Positions 32,969-44,613 are shown, numbered from the stretch's first letter. The stretch: 64,000 bases of DNA from Paramacrobiotus metropolitanus (GCF_019649055.1 NW_026570409.1:62001-126000); one strand, 5' to 3'. The notes: generated by a model from the letters alone, not told the origin. A program made the numbers and translations.

Positions 32969-33793
32969 CTATAACAAGAAAATTTCCTCTAGTTTCTCCG
33001 AATCCTGTATTGTGCCCATCACGCACATAACGTTCCCTCTTTGAATTTGTATGGAGATCCGCTGCCGGAAAAATTCTTTCGCGCGTGGTTGCCCGGTAGC
33101 GGCCGCTGCGAGGTGTCCGATTTTATCGACTAGCTTCTTCGCTCCATTTCCCAAGGGTCCGTATATTTCGAAAGCCGCGGGGGTAAAATCATATCTTGGC
33201 TGAAGCCACGCATGTTTTGCGAGCTTTTTTGTTTCTGCCAGCTCTGCTGCGGCACCGACGTTGACGGATGTTCGGTCAATATACGAAGCTGCCAGAGTAT
33301 CCACACAGGTAACGTCGATTGCAAGTGGCTTACCACGTTCCCACGGGATAAAAGTAACAACATCCGGCCTTTTATTGTCCTTTAAGGCTAAACCCTTCGG
33401 TTCCATTCTGGCAGGGAAGCCGCTGGTTGTTAGCGCGCGAACGAACTCCCTGCTGATACCGTGATGTCTGGGTAAACGTCCAGCTGATCGTTTGCACCTC
33501 ATTCCGTGTCTCCCAAGCTCGTCCACCCAAGCGCCGCACTTACATTCATGTGGGGTGACGATTGGAGCGCCTAATCGTAGAGCAACGCTGGTCTGAAAAT
33601 CAATATTTTCTAGCAGATTACCTAAACAAGCAGCTGGTAGTGCGTGAAGCCAGTAACCGGACTCTGGTGTCGACACTGCTTTCAGGTGTGCAACTTCTGT
33701 AGCAGACACACGGAAAGTTGAAAGGTCTGAGAGTGCACGCAGGGTCGCGGGAGTATCCCAGGATTTTTGGATGGTTATCAGATCCTGGTGCAT
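32969..33793 (-). pseudogene. Restriction-like endonuclease end of an R2-like non-LTR retrotransposon
   Basis: The 274-codon frame reads SGYWLHALPAACLGNLL near residue 45 and SVALRLGAP near 69. Then comes the zinc motif CKCGAWVDELGRHGMRC (CxC...HxxxC), RLPRHHG, and the nuclease core KRPDVVTFIPWERGKPLAID near 142 (PD...D). A helix and the tail FFRQRISIQIQRGNVMCVMG follow. The order of zinc motif, RH-rich motif and (K/R)PD...D is that of the restriction-like endonuclease of R2/CRE-group elements, which nicks target DNA for target-primed reverse transcription. The RT is absent, consistent with 5' truncation. This copy keeps all the motifs I know. Further partial copies lie on the plus strand at 37463, 51213, 51510 and 52644. 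Confidence 0.65.
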
Positions 33794-33932
33794 TTATGTG
33801 CGAAATTCCCTTCCCTAAGATATTTCCCTTCCGAGATTAGTAATGCAACGTTTTTGGATTTCTTAGATGTTCAGCTCCTTACACGTGTACCCTGTAGTTC
33901 ATTTAAATCGAGATTTTTATTGTGTGTTGCAG

Positions 33933-34908
33933 GAAAGAACTTGGGAATCAGTTTTTTTGGCGTGACGAAAACGCCCGGCCTGACCGAGTGACAAGGCGAC
34001 TGAACGAATATTATCGAAAATCAGACAGCCACACAAAAGATAAAATAAGAAACAAGCTAGCCGAAAGTCAAAGCAGCAATTCAAGCGCAGGCGGAAGTGT
34101 AAGTGGAAGCATCGCGGTTTATAGCGCCCAAGCATCCATACAAAAGGAGTCCACTAGCTCGAACTCTTCTGACAGTGAGTACGAAAAGCAGCAGCTGAGT
34201 ACCCTTATGGACGAAGCTATCAGCAAGACCCACTGGGATGGAGAGAAGTTTATCGTGAAACCGTTGCGCCTGGTCCGTATTAACGTTGCCCAGCTTCGGA
34301 ACTCGGCCGTTGTGACCAGTGTCCAGGTGCGTGTTGCCAGGAAGACAGCGCAGCTCTACAGTGAAATTAACTGGGTAGCAGAGCCATCTGGCCATACACC
34401 AACGACTAATATTCCAACTGGATCGATTCAAATGTATTACGGCGAGGAAATCCCCTTAGGCTGGCTTCCGTGCGATGGATCCACGGTCAACTGTACCCTT
34501 TACGGACGGTTGTGCCAAGTCTTGAGAGGTGCAAATGCAACCAGTGTTCATACGCCCGATTTTCGTGGACGCGCTCCAGTTGGTGCAGGTCACGTTTTGC
34601 TCCCGCATACCATTAATATTACCGCCAACTACACCTTCTCCATTGGTGACACGGGCGGCGCCGTGAACCATAAACTGACGTCGAAAGAAATGCCAATGCA
34701 CACTCACGACTTTACAATTCCTCCTATGCCGAGATTAACCCGCGAATTCTGGGCGGAATCCCTGTCTCAAATGACTCATCCGCGGCACTCGTATTCTACT
34801 GAGGGAACGATTTCTACAGAATCGCAAGTTACCCGAATGAGTGGCTCCGACGCCGCGCATAACAACATGCAGCCTTATCTGGCTGTAAATTTTATTATCA
34901 AAACGTAA
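33933..34908 (+). CDS. Protein with phage-type tail collar domain (3' exon)
   Basis: The frame is open from before 33922, but TGTGTGTTGCAG ending at 33932 is a good acceptor, so translation probably enters from an upstream exon that I cannot find. Residues (counted from 33922): a Ser-rich region (40-85); THWDGEKFIVKPLRLVRIN near 103; then a tail collar domain from about 162 with PTGSIQMYYGEEIPLGWLPC, DGSTV, VHTPDFRGRAPVGAGH and SKEMPMHTHDF, ending NNMQPYLAVNFIIKT. Tail collar domains end phage fibres. Related proteins with a WDGxxFxxxPxxLxRIN segment before the collar occur in aquatic invertebrates, where they are probably secreted. The frame is intact, so it may be functional. A minus-strand retroelement fragment lies 140 bases upstream and may have displaced the 5' exons. 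Confidence 0.75.
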
Positions 34909-35155
34909 AGCGGATGCAACCGTTTCATCGTGTTTGTTATCATATATTTTTAACTGTGTCTTGTTCTTAAAAGTCATGTAACTTAGAAAGTGATGATATT
35001 GCTCCAGTTATTTAACAGTTGTAACGAGTATGGCTGGTAGAAGTACACTTTGTTACTACAGAGGGTGGGCAGCCAAATTGAAACAGCCCATTCAAAAATT
35101 CTCAATAATTTTGTTTTTGAAATTATTTGTTTTTTAAATTATTTGCCCCGAGTCG

Positions 35156-35520
35156 AATTATGAGCCGCTTTTGTACGACGTATTTGTGCTGGAAGTGCAC
35201 GGAGCAGCTGAAGATAGTCGAATGTGCTGGGGAAGTGCATCAGGCGCTCAGAAGGCCTCGACTTCCTTCGCCGTCAACCTTCACTGGATCTGATTGGTGG
35301 CAGATCGGAGAACGCTGCATTAGGAAGTGGGTACGCCTTCGCCGACTTGCTGCGCACGGCGATACCTGTTAACATCCCAGAGGTCCTCGTCCCTGTGCTA
35401 TATTGAGTGCGGCTAATTGGTAACTGCATTGCGAAAAAACATGGTTGACTGCGTCCAGTCGCCGACACCTTGCAGGTTACCGGTTACGTAATGAAATACT
35501 TGCAATCTGTAGAGTTAACA
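35156..35520. repeat. Dispersed repeat, copy 2 (partner at 6716)
   Basis: Same orientation as 6716-7095. Identity is near complete over the first 170 bases, and a 10-base insertion near 35506-35520 distinguishes it. Confidence 0.65.
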
Positions 35521-36169
35521 GCACTGTCAGCACATATGAAAGTTTGTGTTCGAGCGTTGGTGGAACGCTTGATGAACCTGGGAATTTCTTTGGCGGTGTA
35601 CGGAACCCAGAGAGAGAAGGCAATGTCTGTCGAATTAAGGTTGTTGCTCGGCAACCGCAGCTCGAGCGCTGCCAGTCGGTTATCCGCCTGCTGGCTGATA
35701 CGTATTCGACCCGGTAGTGGGCCGTTCAAAATCCAGCCGCGATCGAACACTTTCAGGCTCACCAGTTGGCAGTTACCATTCACCACACACCCGGCTTCCT
35801 GTATGACTGGCAGTACTGGAAATGCTATCGTTTCGATTCCGTTGCCAACCTCTGTGTGTGCGTGAGTGGTTTTTGAGTTAACTCAAGAAAAAGCTATGAG
35901 TATACCCGAAACACCCTGTGTCTTGTCAGTCTAATGTCTCTCTGATGCGGGAGCTATCTGCGCCGGTAGTCATGCAAGACCTTCGCGAAATCTTCTTGGT
36001 TCGCTTTTGGTCAACTTTCATCGCCCAGTGGACTCTGCTACTACTGCTAAGTGTCTTCATTTGAGAAACGCTCAAACGTTCCTGATGGCGAGCTCCACAT
36101 TTTTCACTTAGAAAATGACCGGTAGGTTATGTACAATCCTTATGGAGTGCTGCAAATTTACTACATGCT
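35521..36169. other. Gap with one frame of unknown meaning
   Basis: A 131-codon plus frame (35470-35865) overlaps other frames of similar length, and none has a motif. I do not call a gene. Confidence 0.35.
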
Positions 36170-37177
36170 TAATTACTTAGGTACAGTACAGTAATTACAA
36201 TCCAATCTCTCCACATTTGTATCATCACGAGAATCCTTAACTTTGCCCATACCAACAGATGGCCCCAACAATCGACCATGCCAGCGGAGTCGCGGCCGAC
36301 ATTCTCTGTTAACTGCTTTACCGCAGTGCCAACATGCACGGTGCACGACGGTCTCGCTGACAGGATTTTCAGTAGAATAATAATATAAATATGGCGGCCT
36401 CGCCGGTTTTTCATCTTTCCCATGGTGTGATATAGGTTTATCGGAAATCCTTGAACAGTATTAACTGGTTGCAGGTTAATGGATTATGGAAAAAAAGCGT
36501 CAGTCAGTAAGTAATTTGCCGCTTAATATGTATACCGCACTTGTCCTGGTCAAATTAATGCGTTGCCAAGCAGCCCAAAACGCGGGGTTTGAAGGTTTCC
36601 GTCACGCCCTCCTGCCGGCTGCTTTCTAGCGTGAACATTTATTCCAAAGCGAGAACGTTCCAGGCACGTGCAACTAACGTTTACAGTTGAAATAGCTGAA
36701 AACAGCTTTCACAAAGTAAATTGCACAGTAACTTTACTCAATCATTTCCCATAACCAAAGAGCAATTTTGATACTGTTCAAGGGAAACAAAATCGAGATA
36801 CCATATTGATAGCTTATGAGGTTTCGTAAATCAGTTAGCTATTCCCACAACTTTTTTGCGCTTTTGTGATGCGAATATCTGGACTGAAGCGTGATTTTTG
36901 TTTCCGGTTTTTCTCGTCCCTGTATCTGTTACTAGGTTTAGTTATGATTCCTCTGATGCATTATGTACTAGTACAGCGTAACATGTACGGGGTACCAGAA
37001 TTGGAAGTGTTACGTGTGTGCCCGAAATTTACCTCCGGATTTGCGCTGTACCACGCTGCAGCACTGTACCCTGCAGCCGGGTATGCACAGTGCTGCCAGC
37101 ACCATAATCCGCTGCCAGCGATAACTTGTACTTTCAAGTACGTTCAACATAATAATAATTATTATTGAATACTGATA

Positions 37178-38060
37178 GTGCTTGTACTAAGTAATCCTCT
37201 TAATTTGCATTTCTGGCCGACCACTGATACCAGTATGGCAGGGTTATGCATGCCGCATGCCGATGAACTTTGTACTCATTCAGTAAATGTGTGTTCAAGG
37301 AATAACAAAAGGTGTTGTGTAGTTATTTTAGCAACCTTTTTTTGGCTTTGTGCAGCGTACTCCGTATTGCGTAACTTGAGGCCACTAATGTTCAGTGCGC
37401 TCTTGCTCTACGCGAAGCGGAGTAGTTGCAGTATTGAATTAACTACATAATTTTTTAAGCAGCGAGTATCTATGCAAATACAACCGGGAAACGCGATTTG
37501 TGTAATGGGTACGATCCCATACCAGGCATATAGGAAGTTTTTCTACTATAAATGACGTTTTGTGAACATCATCTACAATATTCGTAGCCCACAAATACGA
37601 TAATTATTAGTGATAATGCGTGTACTAAGTAATCCTCTTAATTTGTGTTGCTGGCCGACCACTGATACCAGTATGGCAGGGTATACATGCCGCCTGCGGG
37701 TGCATGTGGTACTCATTCAGTTAATGTGTTGTGAAGGAAAAACAAAAGCTGTCGTGCAGTTATTTTTGTAACCTTTTTTGGGTTTTTGCAGCGTACTCCG
37801 TATTGCGTAACTTGAGGCCACTAATGTTCAGTGCGCTCTTGCTTTACGCGAAGCGGAGTAGTTGCAATATTGAATCAACTACATTTTTAAGCAGCGAGTA
37901 TATATCTATTCAAATACGTACAACGGGGAAACGCGATTTGTGTAATGGGTACGCTACCCTATCACGATAGCATAGAGCAAGTTTTTCGGCTGTAAAATGT
38001 AAATGACGTTCTGTTTTGGTACTAAGTTTGTACTTGTATTGCGATACTCATTAAAGGTAG
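37178..38060. repeat. Local tandem duplication, two units of about 440 bases
   Basis: Units at 37178-37565 and 37618-38060 share GTACTAAGTAATCCTCTTAATTTG, GGCCGACCACTGATACCAGTATGGCAGG and the CGTAACTTGAGGCCACTAATGTTCAG stretch. Each ends with a decayed retroelement tail; the first reads RVSMQIQPGNAICVMGTIPYQ (37467-37529). A third copy is split across 49365-49500 and 51060-51340. Confidence 0.8.
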
Positions 38061-38494
38061 TGAGCATCAGCTACAATATTGGTAGCCCACAATACGTACA
38101 AAAGTTTATAATATCTATATTATTTGTTAAAGTAAGTGCTCTAATAGAATATGCAGTTAATAAAAATTTATAGTGTTCAAAATTAACAAATTAGTACACG
38201 TCCAAACAACTACTGTACAGTTTCGCGTACACTGCAAACGATCGATCATAACATTTCTTTTTGTTCATTAAATTTCGTACTTGCTCCTAATTGTAAAAAT
38301 TTCCAACCGAGGCCCGAGACCGAAGATGGCCTTGTATTCTTAAAGCCACGGAGGCTGACGGAGCTGCTAGCCACGTGCAAGTAAACAGCAGAGAATTAAT
38401 GCGCTAATGAATGAGCCTGTTTCGTTCATCTGCAATAAAATAGTGTATTGCCAATAAACCCTTCACCAGCCGATTGATAAGCGGACAAAATAAC

Positions 38495-39542
38495 ATGCGC
38501 TACCGGATTCTCGCACGGATGACGCTGGTCAGTGTGCTGGCTGATGCCGTGCACGGATGCCCTTTCGGCTGTCCGAACCCGGGTATACGTAAGCTCTGCA
38601 ACGCCATGAGCCATGACTTTTCTCCCGGCAGCTCCTGCGTACGAACCAAAATACTAATGCAGAAGTAGTATTACGCAAAAGAGAATCACTACTATCACTA
38701 GGGTAGGTAATGCTGCATGCGTTCAGGAAACGCTTTGTATCGGTAAAAGGCTGCGATGGATGAAGTGTATTATGTGCTGAAATAATGAACGACGTGATTA
38801 AGCGTTCAACCAATGCTCATTTGTATAACTATAACCCAATAAAAGAAACAACGCGAGCAACACTCGTAGGACTTGTATCTTCGCTGGTATTGCAGTCCAG
38901 CGTGTTCGTGCAGCATGGGCGGTGCAGCTGGCCGAACACGTCATCCCGGACAACGTCATCAACCTGTCCGCCCTGGAAGGCGCCGCCGCCACCGTGCCGA
39001 CTATACAGCCGGCCCCCGATACAGTCCGCGTCGCGGTGGGAGGCGAGACGGGATTCCGGTGCGACGTCAAGACGTCGGAAGCGGCGCAACGGATCGACTG
39101 GCGCCACCAGAACGCCACCATGCATCCGCGGGGAGTACATGCCGTCTACCCCCAAAGGTCACCAGTACTACCGCTTCTCCGCGGCCAACACCAGCTACTC
39201 TTTATCCACAACGTCGGCCGCGACTCCGGTGGGAGGGCGCGGAGCCGACGGTGACCTGCGGACCCGACGGTGACCTTGGCGCCCTGCGCACGCATCACCT
39301 GCGGCCGCGGAACCGCCCAGACTGCGCGCCCAGAACGTCTTCGTCACGCCGATGCGCAGCGTGTCCGCGCCGAACGGAAGCTTCTCCATGACGTGCCGCG
39401 GCCGCGTCGACTGCGGCCAGTGGCGCTCTTCATCTGGAAGTACGACGGTCAGCGCGCGTGGACTGCTGGCTGCGCACCCATGTTCGCAGCCGCGAATGGT
39501 TCACTCAGTCGGCACGCCCATTTCGCACAGCCGCTGCACTAG
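38495..39542 (+). pseudogene. Ig-like protein pseudogene, copy A1
   Basis: Exon 1 (38495-38582) is open and encodes a signal peptide: MTLVSVLADAVHG then CPFGCPNPG. Exon 2 begins at 38896 after TATTGCAG. It is open over the first Ig-like unit (GFRCDV, RIDWRHQN, LFIHNVGRDSGG) but frameshifts near 39120 and 39230. It then lacks about 150 bases, joining FIWKYDG directly to the final DCWLRTHVRSREW segment. It ends at TAG 39540-39542. The intron contains a retroelement tail relic (near 38660-38760) also present in copy A2. The best-preserved relative of exon 2 is 16284-17059. Confidence 0.8.
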
Positions 39543-39801
39543 TGACTCTTTGCCCCGACTACCGCACCACAGTCACTTTGACAGCACCAGCAACAGCGGT
39601 GGCAAGTTGCTCTGCCATGTCATGCGGATACGATTTGGTGTGTAAAATTGGGCATCGGATGCATGATAATATTTTGTGTTGTTTGCCGGTACCTCCTGGA
39701 TGGCATACGACTTACCAAACAATTCATCATAGTGGTATGCGTGGTTGCGTCCCCTGTGTCAGGCCTGTAGAACCGGGCATCAAGACTAGCAAGTCTAATT
39801 A

Positions 39802-40145
39802 GGGAAAATGGCCCGGTACACAGCATAAAAATTGGGATACATACACTAAAACTTTCGCTTACGCGCACTCCGAATCACTTTTTTGGAATACTTTGTATCA
39901 TTCTAAAGCTAAATGATGTGTGTACAGTGTTCTGAAAACCGTTTACGCGCGCAACATCTGGTTGCCGAGATATGGCGTACTAAAATGGGCGAACAGTTTA
40001 AATGCAATTGCGGTGTTCCAAAAGTCTGGTTGTTACTCGATCTTCTTGAAACTGTGCTGCAGCACACATATGGCCATAAGTCGAAAGTGAACAAATTTCA
40101 TATCCGTAACATGTTTTTCCGATTTTATTGTATTCGGCACTGGCA
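39802..40145. mobile_element. TTAA hairpin element, single-arm copy
   Basis: Starts GGGAAAATGGCCCGGTACA after AATTA and runs through the left arm to the A/T-rich centre (TTTTTCCGATTTTATT), then stops. The inverted arm is missing and the target duplication is not intact. Confidence 0.75.
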
Positions 40146-40149
40146 GTAA

Positions 40150-41023
40150 ATATTTAAAATTCTCGTAACCCTGTTTGCGGTTCACTACGGCAGTTTATTA
40201 CAGCGTTGGCTACTGAGACTGGTTTACGAGTTGATGAACATCGCCCGATGTTTCTCTGTACACTCTGTAAAATTAACAATTCGCCGGAATTTCAGAAAAC
40301 TTCAAACTTTGATCAGACTGAAGAAAAATCATATTCAGAAAGAATGACCACAGGTGGCAGTAGTGTAGAAGATACACCAGCCCGCCAAACCGCTCCTGGT
40401 CGGCAGCGAAAAAGCTTGAATAACTTTTTCCGTTGCTACCTGATTTTACTCAACTTCCGCCCAGTATTAGATGTAGCTCTTCTTATTACAATGTAGAATT
40501 TTGAAAATCTCATTTTCGATCTTGCTACCATGGTGGCAATTCCTCTTATTCAGCTGTCCGAACTTGGCTTAACAGGGCTGTATTTAATATTATTCGTAGT
40601 GGAATATTGTGGAACAGGAGTTATCACCAGAAGAGGATAGCAACCACGGACCAGTTTATTGTAAAGTCAATAACAGCATGTCAAGGTAAACATGCATCAG
40701 CTGCTGATTAAGGCACAATCTACGAGTATCAGTGTTTGTGAGGTTATCCGTCTTATTGCCGACGTTCATTTTTCGGGCAGTGAAAAAGCCCTTGAAAATT
40801 GTCCAGGTAGAAACCAAGATATTTAGGCAAAGGTCACTGTCATTTAGGACGGCTGACTGATTGGTTGTCTAGTGAGTAGCCACGCCCTTGAATCCTTGAC
40901 GGCGCGGTCGTGCATACTGCATATCCTGATCAATGCAGACCCAAATGTGCTAGTCTAGTCACTGCACGTCGGCAAAAAACAATAGCACGAACATTAACAA
41001 ATGCAGCACAACACGTCCCAGGC
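40150..41023. other. Gap downstream of the unit-1 unknown gene
   Basis: A 96-codon frame at 40206-40496 begins with a non-ATG codon and has no motif. Nothing else is supported. Confidence 0.45.
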
Positions 41024-41952
41024 TCAAGTCCGGATGTCACTGTCTCTCTCTATCAGCCTGGAATTAACCGACTGCTGTCGCAGTTCCGCTGCTGCTTCCC
41101 AGTCGCGCTGCAATAGCTGGAAAAAATTATCTAAATCCACCGCGAACGGTCGCGACGACCCATCCGGGTACTGCAGCTCCAGCGGCAACTGCAACGGCTG
41201 CGTGTAATTACTGGCGTCGGCGTGGTGCTGCACAACCAGATCCATGTCGAAGACGCGTCGCAAATCCTCCCGCGACATAGCGGCCACGTCGGCACTGCAC
41301 AGCGGGACTCCGTCGACCTCCAGGCCCCGTGACCTTTCGGTCCCCGCGACCGTACTGGTCCGCGCCGTCTCCTCGGGCGGCGTGGCGCGCGGAGAGGCGA
41401 CGCGGCGAAACAGGTACAGCGTGGCCCAGAAGGGCTCGTCGTCGCCGTCCCGCGGGCTGACATTGACGGCGATGCAGTACTGGACGCTGGTAGTGGGTCC
41501 GAGGATATCGGAGGCTTGCATCAACTGCTGGAGGAGCGATTCGTGGCGGTACGATACGCGGCAGACGACGGGCGTGGCCATGGCGGACAGGAAGCGCAAA
41601 TGTAGTTCGCTCCGCAGCGGATACACGGTGCCGTCGCCCAGACGGTCGGCCACGTCCAGCGCCCCGGAAAGCAGGGGAACAGCACCGTCGACGCACGCCA
41701 AGGCCCCCGACAGCGCCGCGGCCGCACCGCTGTGGACGGGACTGCCCAGCCGGGCCACCGCGTACACCCAGTGGCAGTGCACCATGAGACGGCAGGATCC
41801 GCGGTACTTGGCGGTGTAGTATGCCCAGTCGGAGGCCGGATAGTCGCTGTGCCGGCCAAGGGCGAAGTATACATGGGAAGGGAACCGGTTAGTGCTGGTC
41901 AGCGCCGCCACCGCGTTCAGTTCGTGGATAAGGCCGGGCAATGGGCTGACTT
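41024..41952 (-). CDS. Terminal exon of the unit-1 unknown gene
   Basis: 309 codons are open, from a CTATCGACAG acceptor to TGA. Parts conserved with 58522-59528 include FALGRHSDYPASDW, VHCHWVYAVARLGS, ALDVADRLGDGTVY, VSYRHESLLQ, SDILGPTTSVQYC, DEPFWATLYLFRRVA, GTERSRGLEVD, MSREDLRRVFDMDLV and NYTQPLQLPLELQYPDGSSR. Third-position differences and preserved protein similarity indicate that both copies evolved as coding sequence. There is no signal peptide or membrane segment, so a soluble protein is likely. Fold and function are unknown; the latter half (strand-rich FWATLYLFRR, helical SREDLRRVF) looks globular. Confidence 0.6.
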
Positions 41953-42089
41953 CTGTCGATAGAATTGCGCGCTAATGAAAATACAGTACGTATGCCGATG
42001 TACGTGTCACCACGACGGATCACTGGAGCAGAACTCTCGTGCCGCTAGACTGTCTGACACAAGAATTCGCCACCTGCAGTGCTATTTAA

Positions 42090-42560
42090 GGAAAATGGCC
42101 CGGTACATGGTGTCAAAAATGGGATACATAAACTAAAACTTTCCCTTTCGCGCACTCTGAATCATTTTTTTGTATTACTTTATGTCATTCTAAAGCTAAA
42201 TGATTTGTATACATTGAAAACCGTTTGTGCGCGTAACATCCGTTTGCCGAGATATGACGTGCTAAAATGGGCAAACACACGAAAACATCAAAATTAGTTT
42301 TAAAATATAAAAAAAAACGAAGAACTATGGTTGGATGTCAGAGCGATCTTCATTTTTCTGTGCGTGTAACAGCAAAATTGGCAAGGCGATCGATCCATAA
42401 TGAGGTTGGGCACACTGGAATGCATTCAAACGTTTCTGGATTTTATTCCACCCAAAACTCCCCAACCGGATGTCGCGCTCACAAACGTTTTTCCAGCAGA
42501 TTGTTAAGGGCATAGCGGCAGACGGAATTCTGCCGCTTAGCGATGGACACATATTGATAC
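42090..42560. mobile_element. TTAA hairpin element, hybrid copy inside the unit-1 gene
   Basis: Starts after TTAA (42086-42089) with the family terminus GGAAAATGGCCCGGTACATGG and a standard left arm to about 42270. The right part (to about 42560) instead resembles the divergent arm at 6002-6358: frame 42325-42552 minus has ICWKN..GWNKIQKRLNAFQ..PHYGSIALPI. The right terminus is lost. The left boundary falls at the 3' end of a small exon conserved in the paralogue. Confidence 0.7.
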
Positions 42561-43093
42561 AGTGATGAAGCGATCCTTCCTCCTAATGTTCCATACTATG
42601 CAATTTTTCGTCGGGCTTTAACTGTCGCCGGAAAGGGAAGTAACCCATATTGCATTGTACTCATGCAAGCTTATTTCAAAAACCCGTGAAAACTGTAAGC
42701 GAGAACGCCTAAGTTCACAAACAGCTCCATGGGCCATGGCCCCATCGGTTATTCCTGCGTTACGCGTTACGCGATGCGCGACTGCGGGTGCGGTGATCCT
42801 GTTGCAGACAGTAAACTCAGAACGATCCGTCTTGAGACGTATTACGGAACTATACACATGTGACACTGACCCACAGATTCAATATCTGTTACGAAACCGG
42901 CAAGAAGATAAACCGCCGCTAGCATCATTAAATCCGCCATCGACAGGAAGTTGATAACTTGTGACTACAAGAAAGTACTCAAGCAGTTGTAGTACATAGC
43001 AAGTACTGAGAAAGGCCTGGCTTAATCTTGAAGACTAACATATGCGACCAGGAAGCAGCAGCAGATACCACAACCTCACAGGGGATCAGTTAA
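42561..43093. other. Intron-like gap between two hairpin elements
   Basis: Frames at 42618-42866 (minus) and 42655-42954 (plus) lack motifs. The 5' part of the disrupted small exon would be expected here but was not found. Confidence 0.4.
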
Positions 43094-43767
43094 AGGAAAA
43101 TGGCCCGGTACATAGCGTCAAAAATGGGATACATACACTAAAACTTTCGCTTTCGCGCATTACGAACTACTTTTTCGTAATACTTTACATCATTCTTAAG
43201 CTGAGTAACTTATATACATTGTTCTGAAAACCGTTTCCGCCCGCATCATCCGCTAGACGAGAAATGGCGTACTAAAATGGGTGAAAAGTTTCAAGTTCGA
43301 ATGCATTGTTGTGTACTAAAAGTCGGGTTATTACCCGATCTTCTTGAAACTTTGCTGCAAAAGGCACATGGCCATAAAGTCGAAAGTGAACCAATTTCAG
43401 GTTTATAGCATAGTCCCATAATTTTAAAATAAACTTTAAAACTTTCGAAATTCATTTTAAAATCGGGAAAAAATTGAATGGATGTGATAATGGTTCACTT
43501 TCGACTTTATGGCCAGATGTCTTTTATAGCAAAGTTCCAAGAAGATCGGATAACAACCAGACTTTTGGTACACAACAATGCATTTAAACTTTTCACCCTT
43601 TTTAATATGCCATATCTTAGCGATGATCGGATGTTGCGCGTGCAAGCGGTTTTCAGAACAAAACATAAAGTATAACAAAAATGTGGTTCGGAGTGAGCGA
43701 AAGCAAAAGTTTTAGCGTGTCACTGTGTGTATCCTATTTTTGAAGTAATGTACCGGGCCATTTCCCT
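43094..43767. mobile_element. TTAA hairpin element, full palindromic copy
   Basis: Two inverted arms of about 320 bases meet at an A/T-rich centre (43425-43470). The left end follows TTAA (43090-43093). The right end reads GTACCGGGCCATTTCCC then TTCAA, so one copy of the target duplication has mutated. The arm frames contain VVYQKSGCYPIFLELCYK (minus) and its decayed partner. No transposase is present. Confidence 0.85.
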
Positions 43768-43793
43768 TCAATGCATGACGGCCTAACACCCAC

Positions 43794-44209
43794 CTGCACC
43801 GTGACGCTCTGGCCCTCGGGCACCGGCCAGTACATGCGGCCCACGAGCGGCATCAGCAGATGCTTCACCTCCCTCCGCAACGGCGGGGGAAACATGTCCG
43901 ACAGGATATACGCTAGATAACGAGCCAAGTCCAGCGCGAGGTCGGTATCGTCGTATCGACGATTCTGCAGCGCCTCCAGCGCTCCTGGCGCCAAGTCTCC
44001 CGGCGCGGTCCCGCTGGCCCACAGGACCTTGACGCGGCACCGGTAGTCGAACAGGATGAGCAGACACACCGTCGCCGCCTGCATCAGGTCGCGGCGTGAC
44101 AGCTCGCGGGAGCGATAGGACAGCTTGCACAGCATGAGGTGCACTTGACGGTGGTCACCGCATTGCACTGCCCTTGACAGAGCGATCACGGTGTCGTCCA
44201 TCTCATCGA
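43794..44209 (-). CDS. Internal exon of the unit-1 unknown gene
   Basis: 138 codons plus two bases between a CACATCAG acceptor and a GTGCAG/GTGGGT donor. Helical protein: ALSRAVQCGDHRQVHLMLC, LMQAATVCLLILFDYRCRV, LARYLAYILSDMFPP and LRREVKHLLMPLVGRM. Related to 59785-60189 (LSTRLRVQCASVCQLILMDQ, ILQRFLRHILPQQLHSEL), at low protein identity but the same helix layout. Function unknown. Confidence 0.55.
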
Positions 44210-44613
44210 CTGATGTGGCCAGCCAACCTATTCCATAAACGGAACAAACGGGCCTTCACGTCTTCGAACGGATTACATAATTTTTGGATATGCTGAAGTG
44301 CGTTGTGCCTTTCTGATTTTCTGATATGCTGAAGTGCGTTAATTTTTCAGTTCAGTGCAAGTTGGGCTGAAAATAATTTCAAGCAAAGAAAACCCGCGGA
44401 ATCTAATGGTGAGTTAACTGGCAACTAGAGAACGTTGAGGAGGAACGAGAAATCGTCGACTTTTAACCATTTTAAGCACAAAACCGCATATTTCCGGATA
44501 CGAATTATAGGCATCAATTGGCCATTTTAGAAATTCCATCACAAAAAACGGCGCAAAATAATTAAATTGCAGCGCTAGCTAAGTTTAACATAACGGCAGC
44601 CACCCCAACCCAC
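44210..44613 (-). other. Intron of the unit-1 unknown gene
   Basis: AT-rich. GATATGCTGAAGTGCGTT occurs twice (about 44288 and 44321). Confidence 0.5.

Larger units (their letters stand above)
36170..39560. repeat. Duplicated block A1 (partner 48289-53611)
   Basis: Collinear, same-orientation similarity to 48289-53611. Shared landmarks are CACGAGAATCCTTAACT (36224/48348), CCGTTTTTCATCTTTCCCATGG (36403/48530), TTTACCTCCGGATTTGCGCTGTACC (37029/49210), CGTAACTTGAGGCCACTAATG, GAGGCCCGAGACCGAAGATGG (38309/52337) and the Ig-like exons. This block lacks about 1.5 kb that A2 has at 49498-51060. Confidence 0.85.

Noticed and set aside
38797-39391. Several long overlapping frames on both strands at the Ig-like pseudogene A1
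   Set aside because: High GC makes every frame open; only the frames matching the paralogue at 16284-17059 are supported.
41131-41874. Minus- and plus-strand shadow frames across the terminal exon of the unknown gene
   Set aside because: They are Arg/Pro-rich shadows of a GC-rich coding exon; conservation with 58522-59528 supports only one frame.
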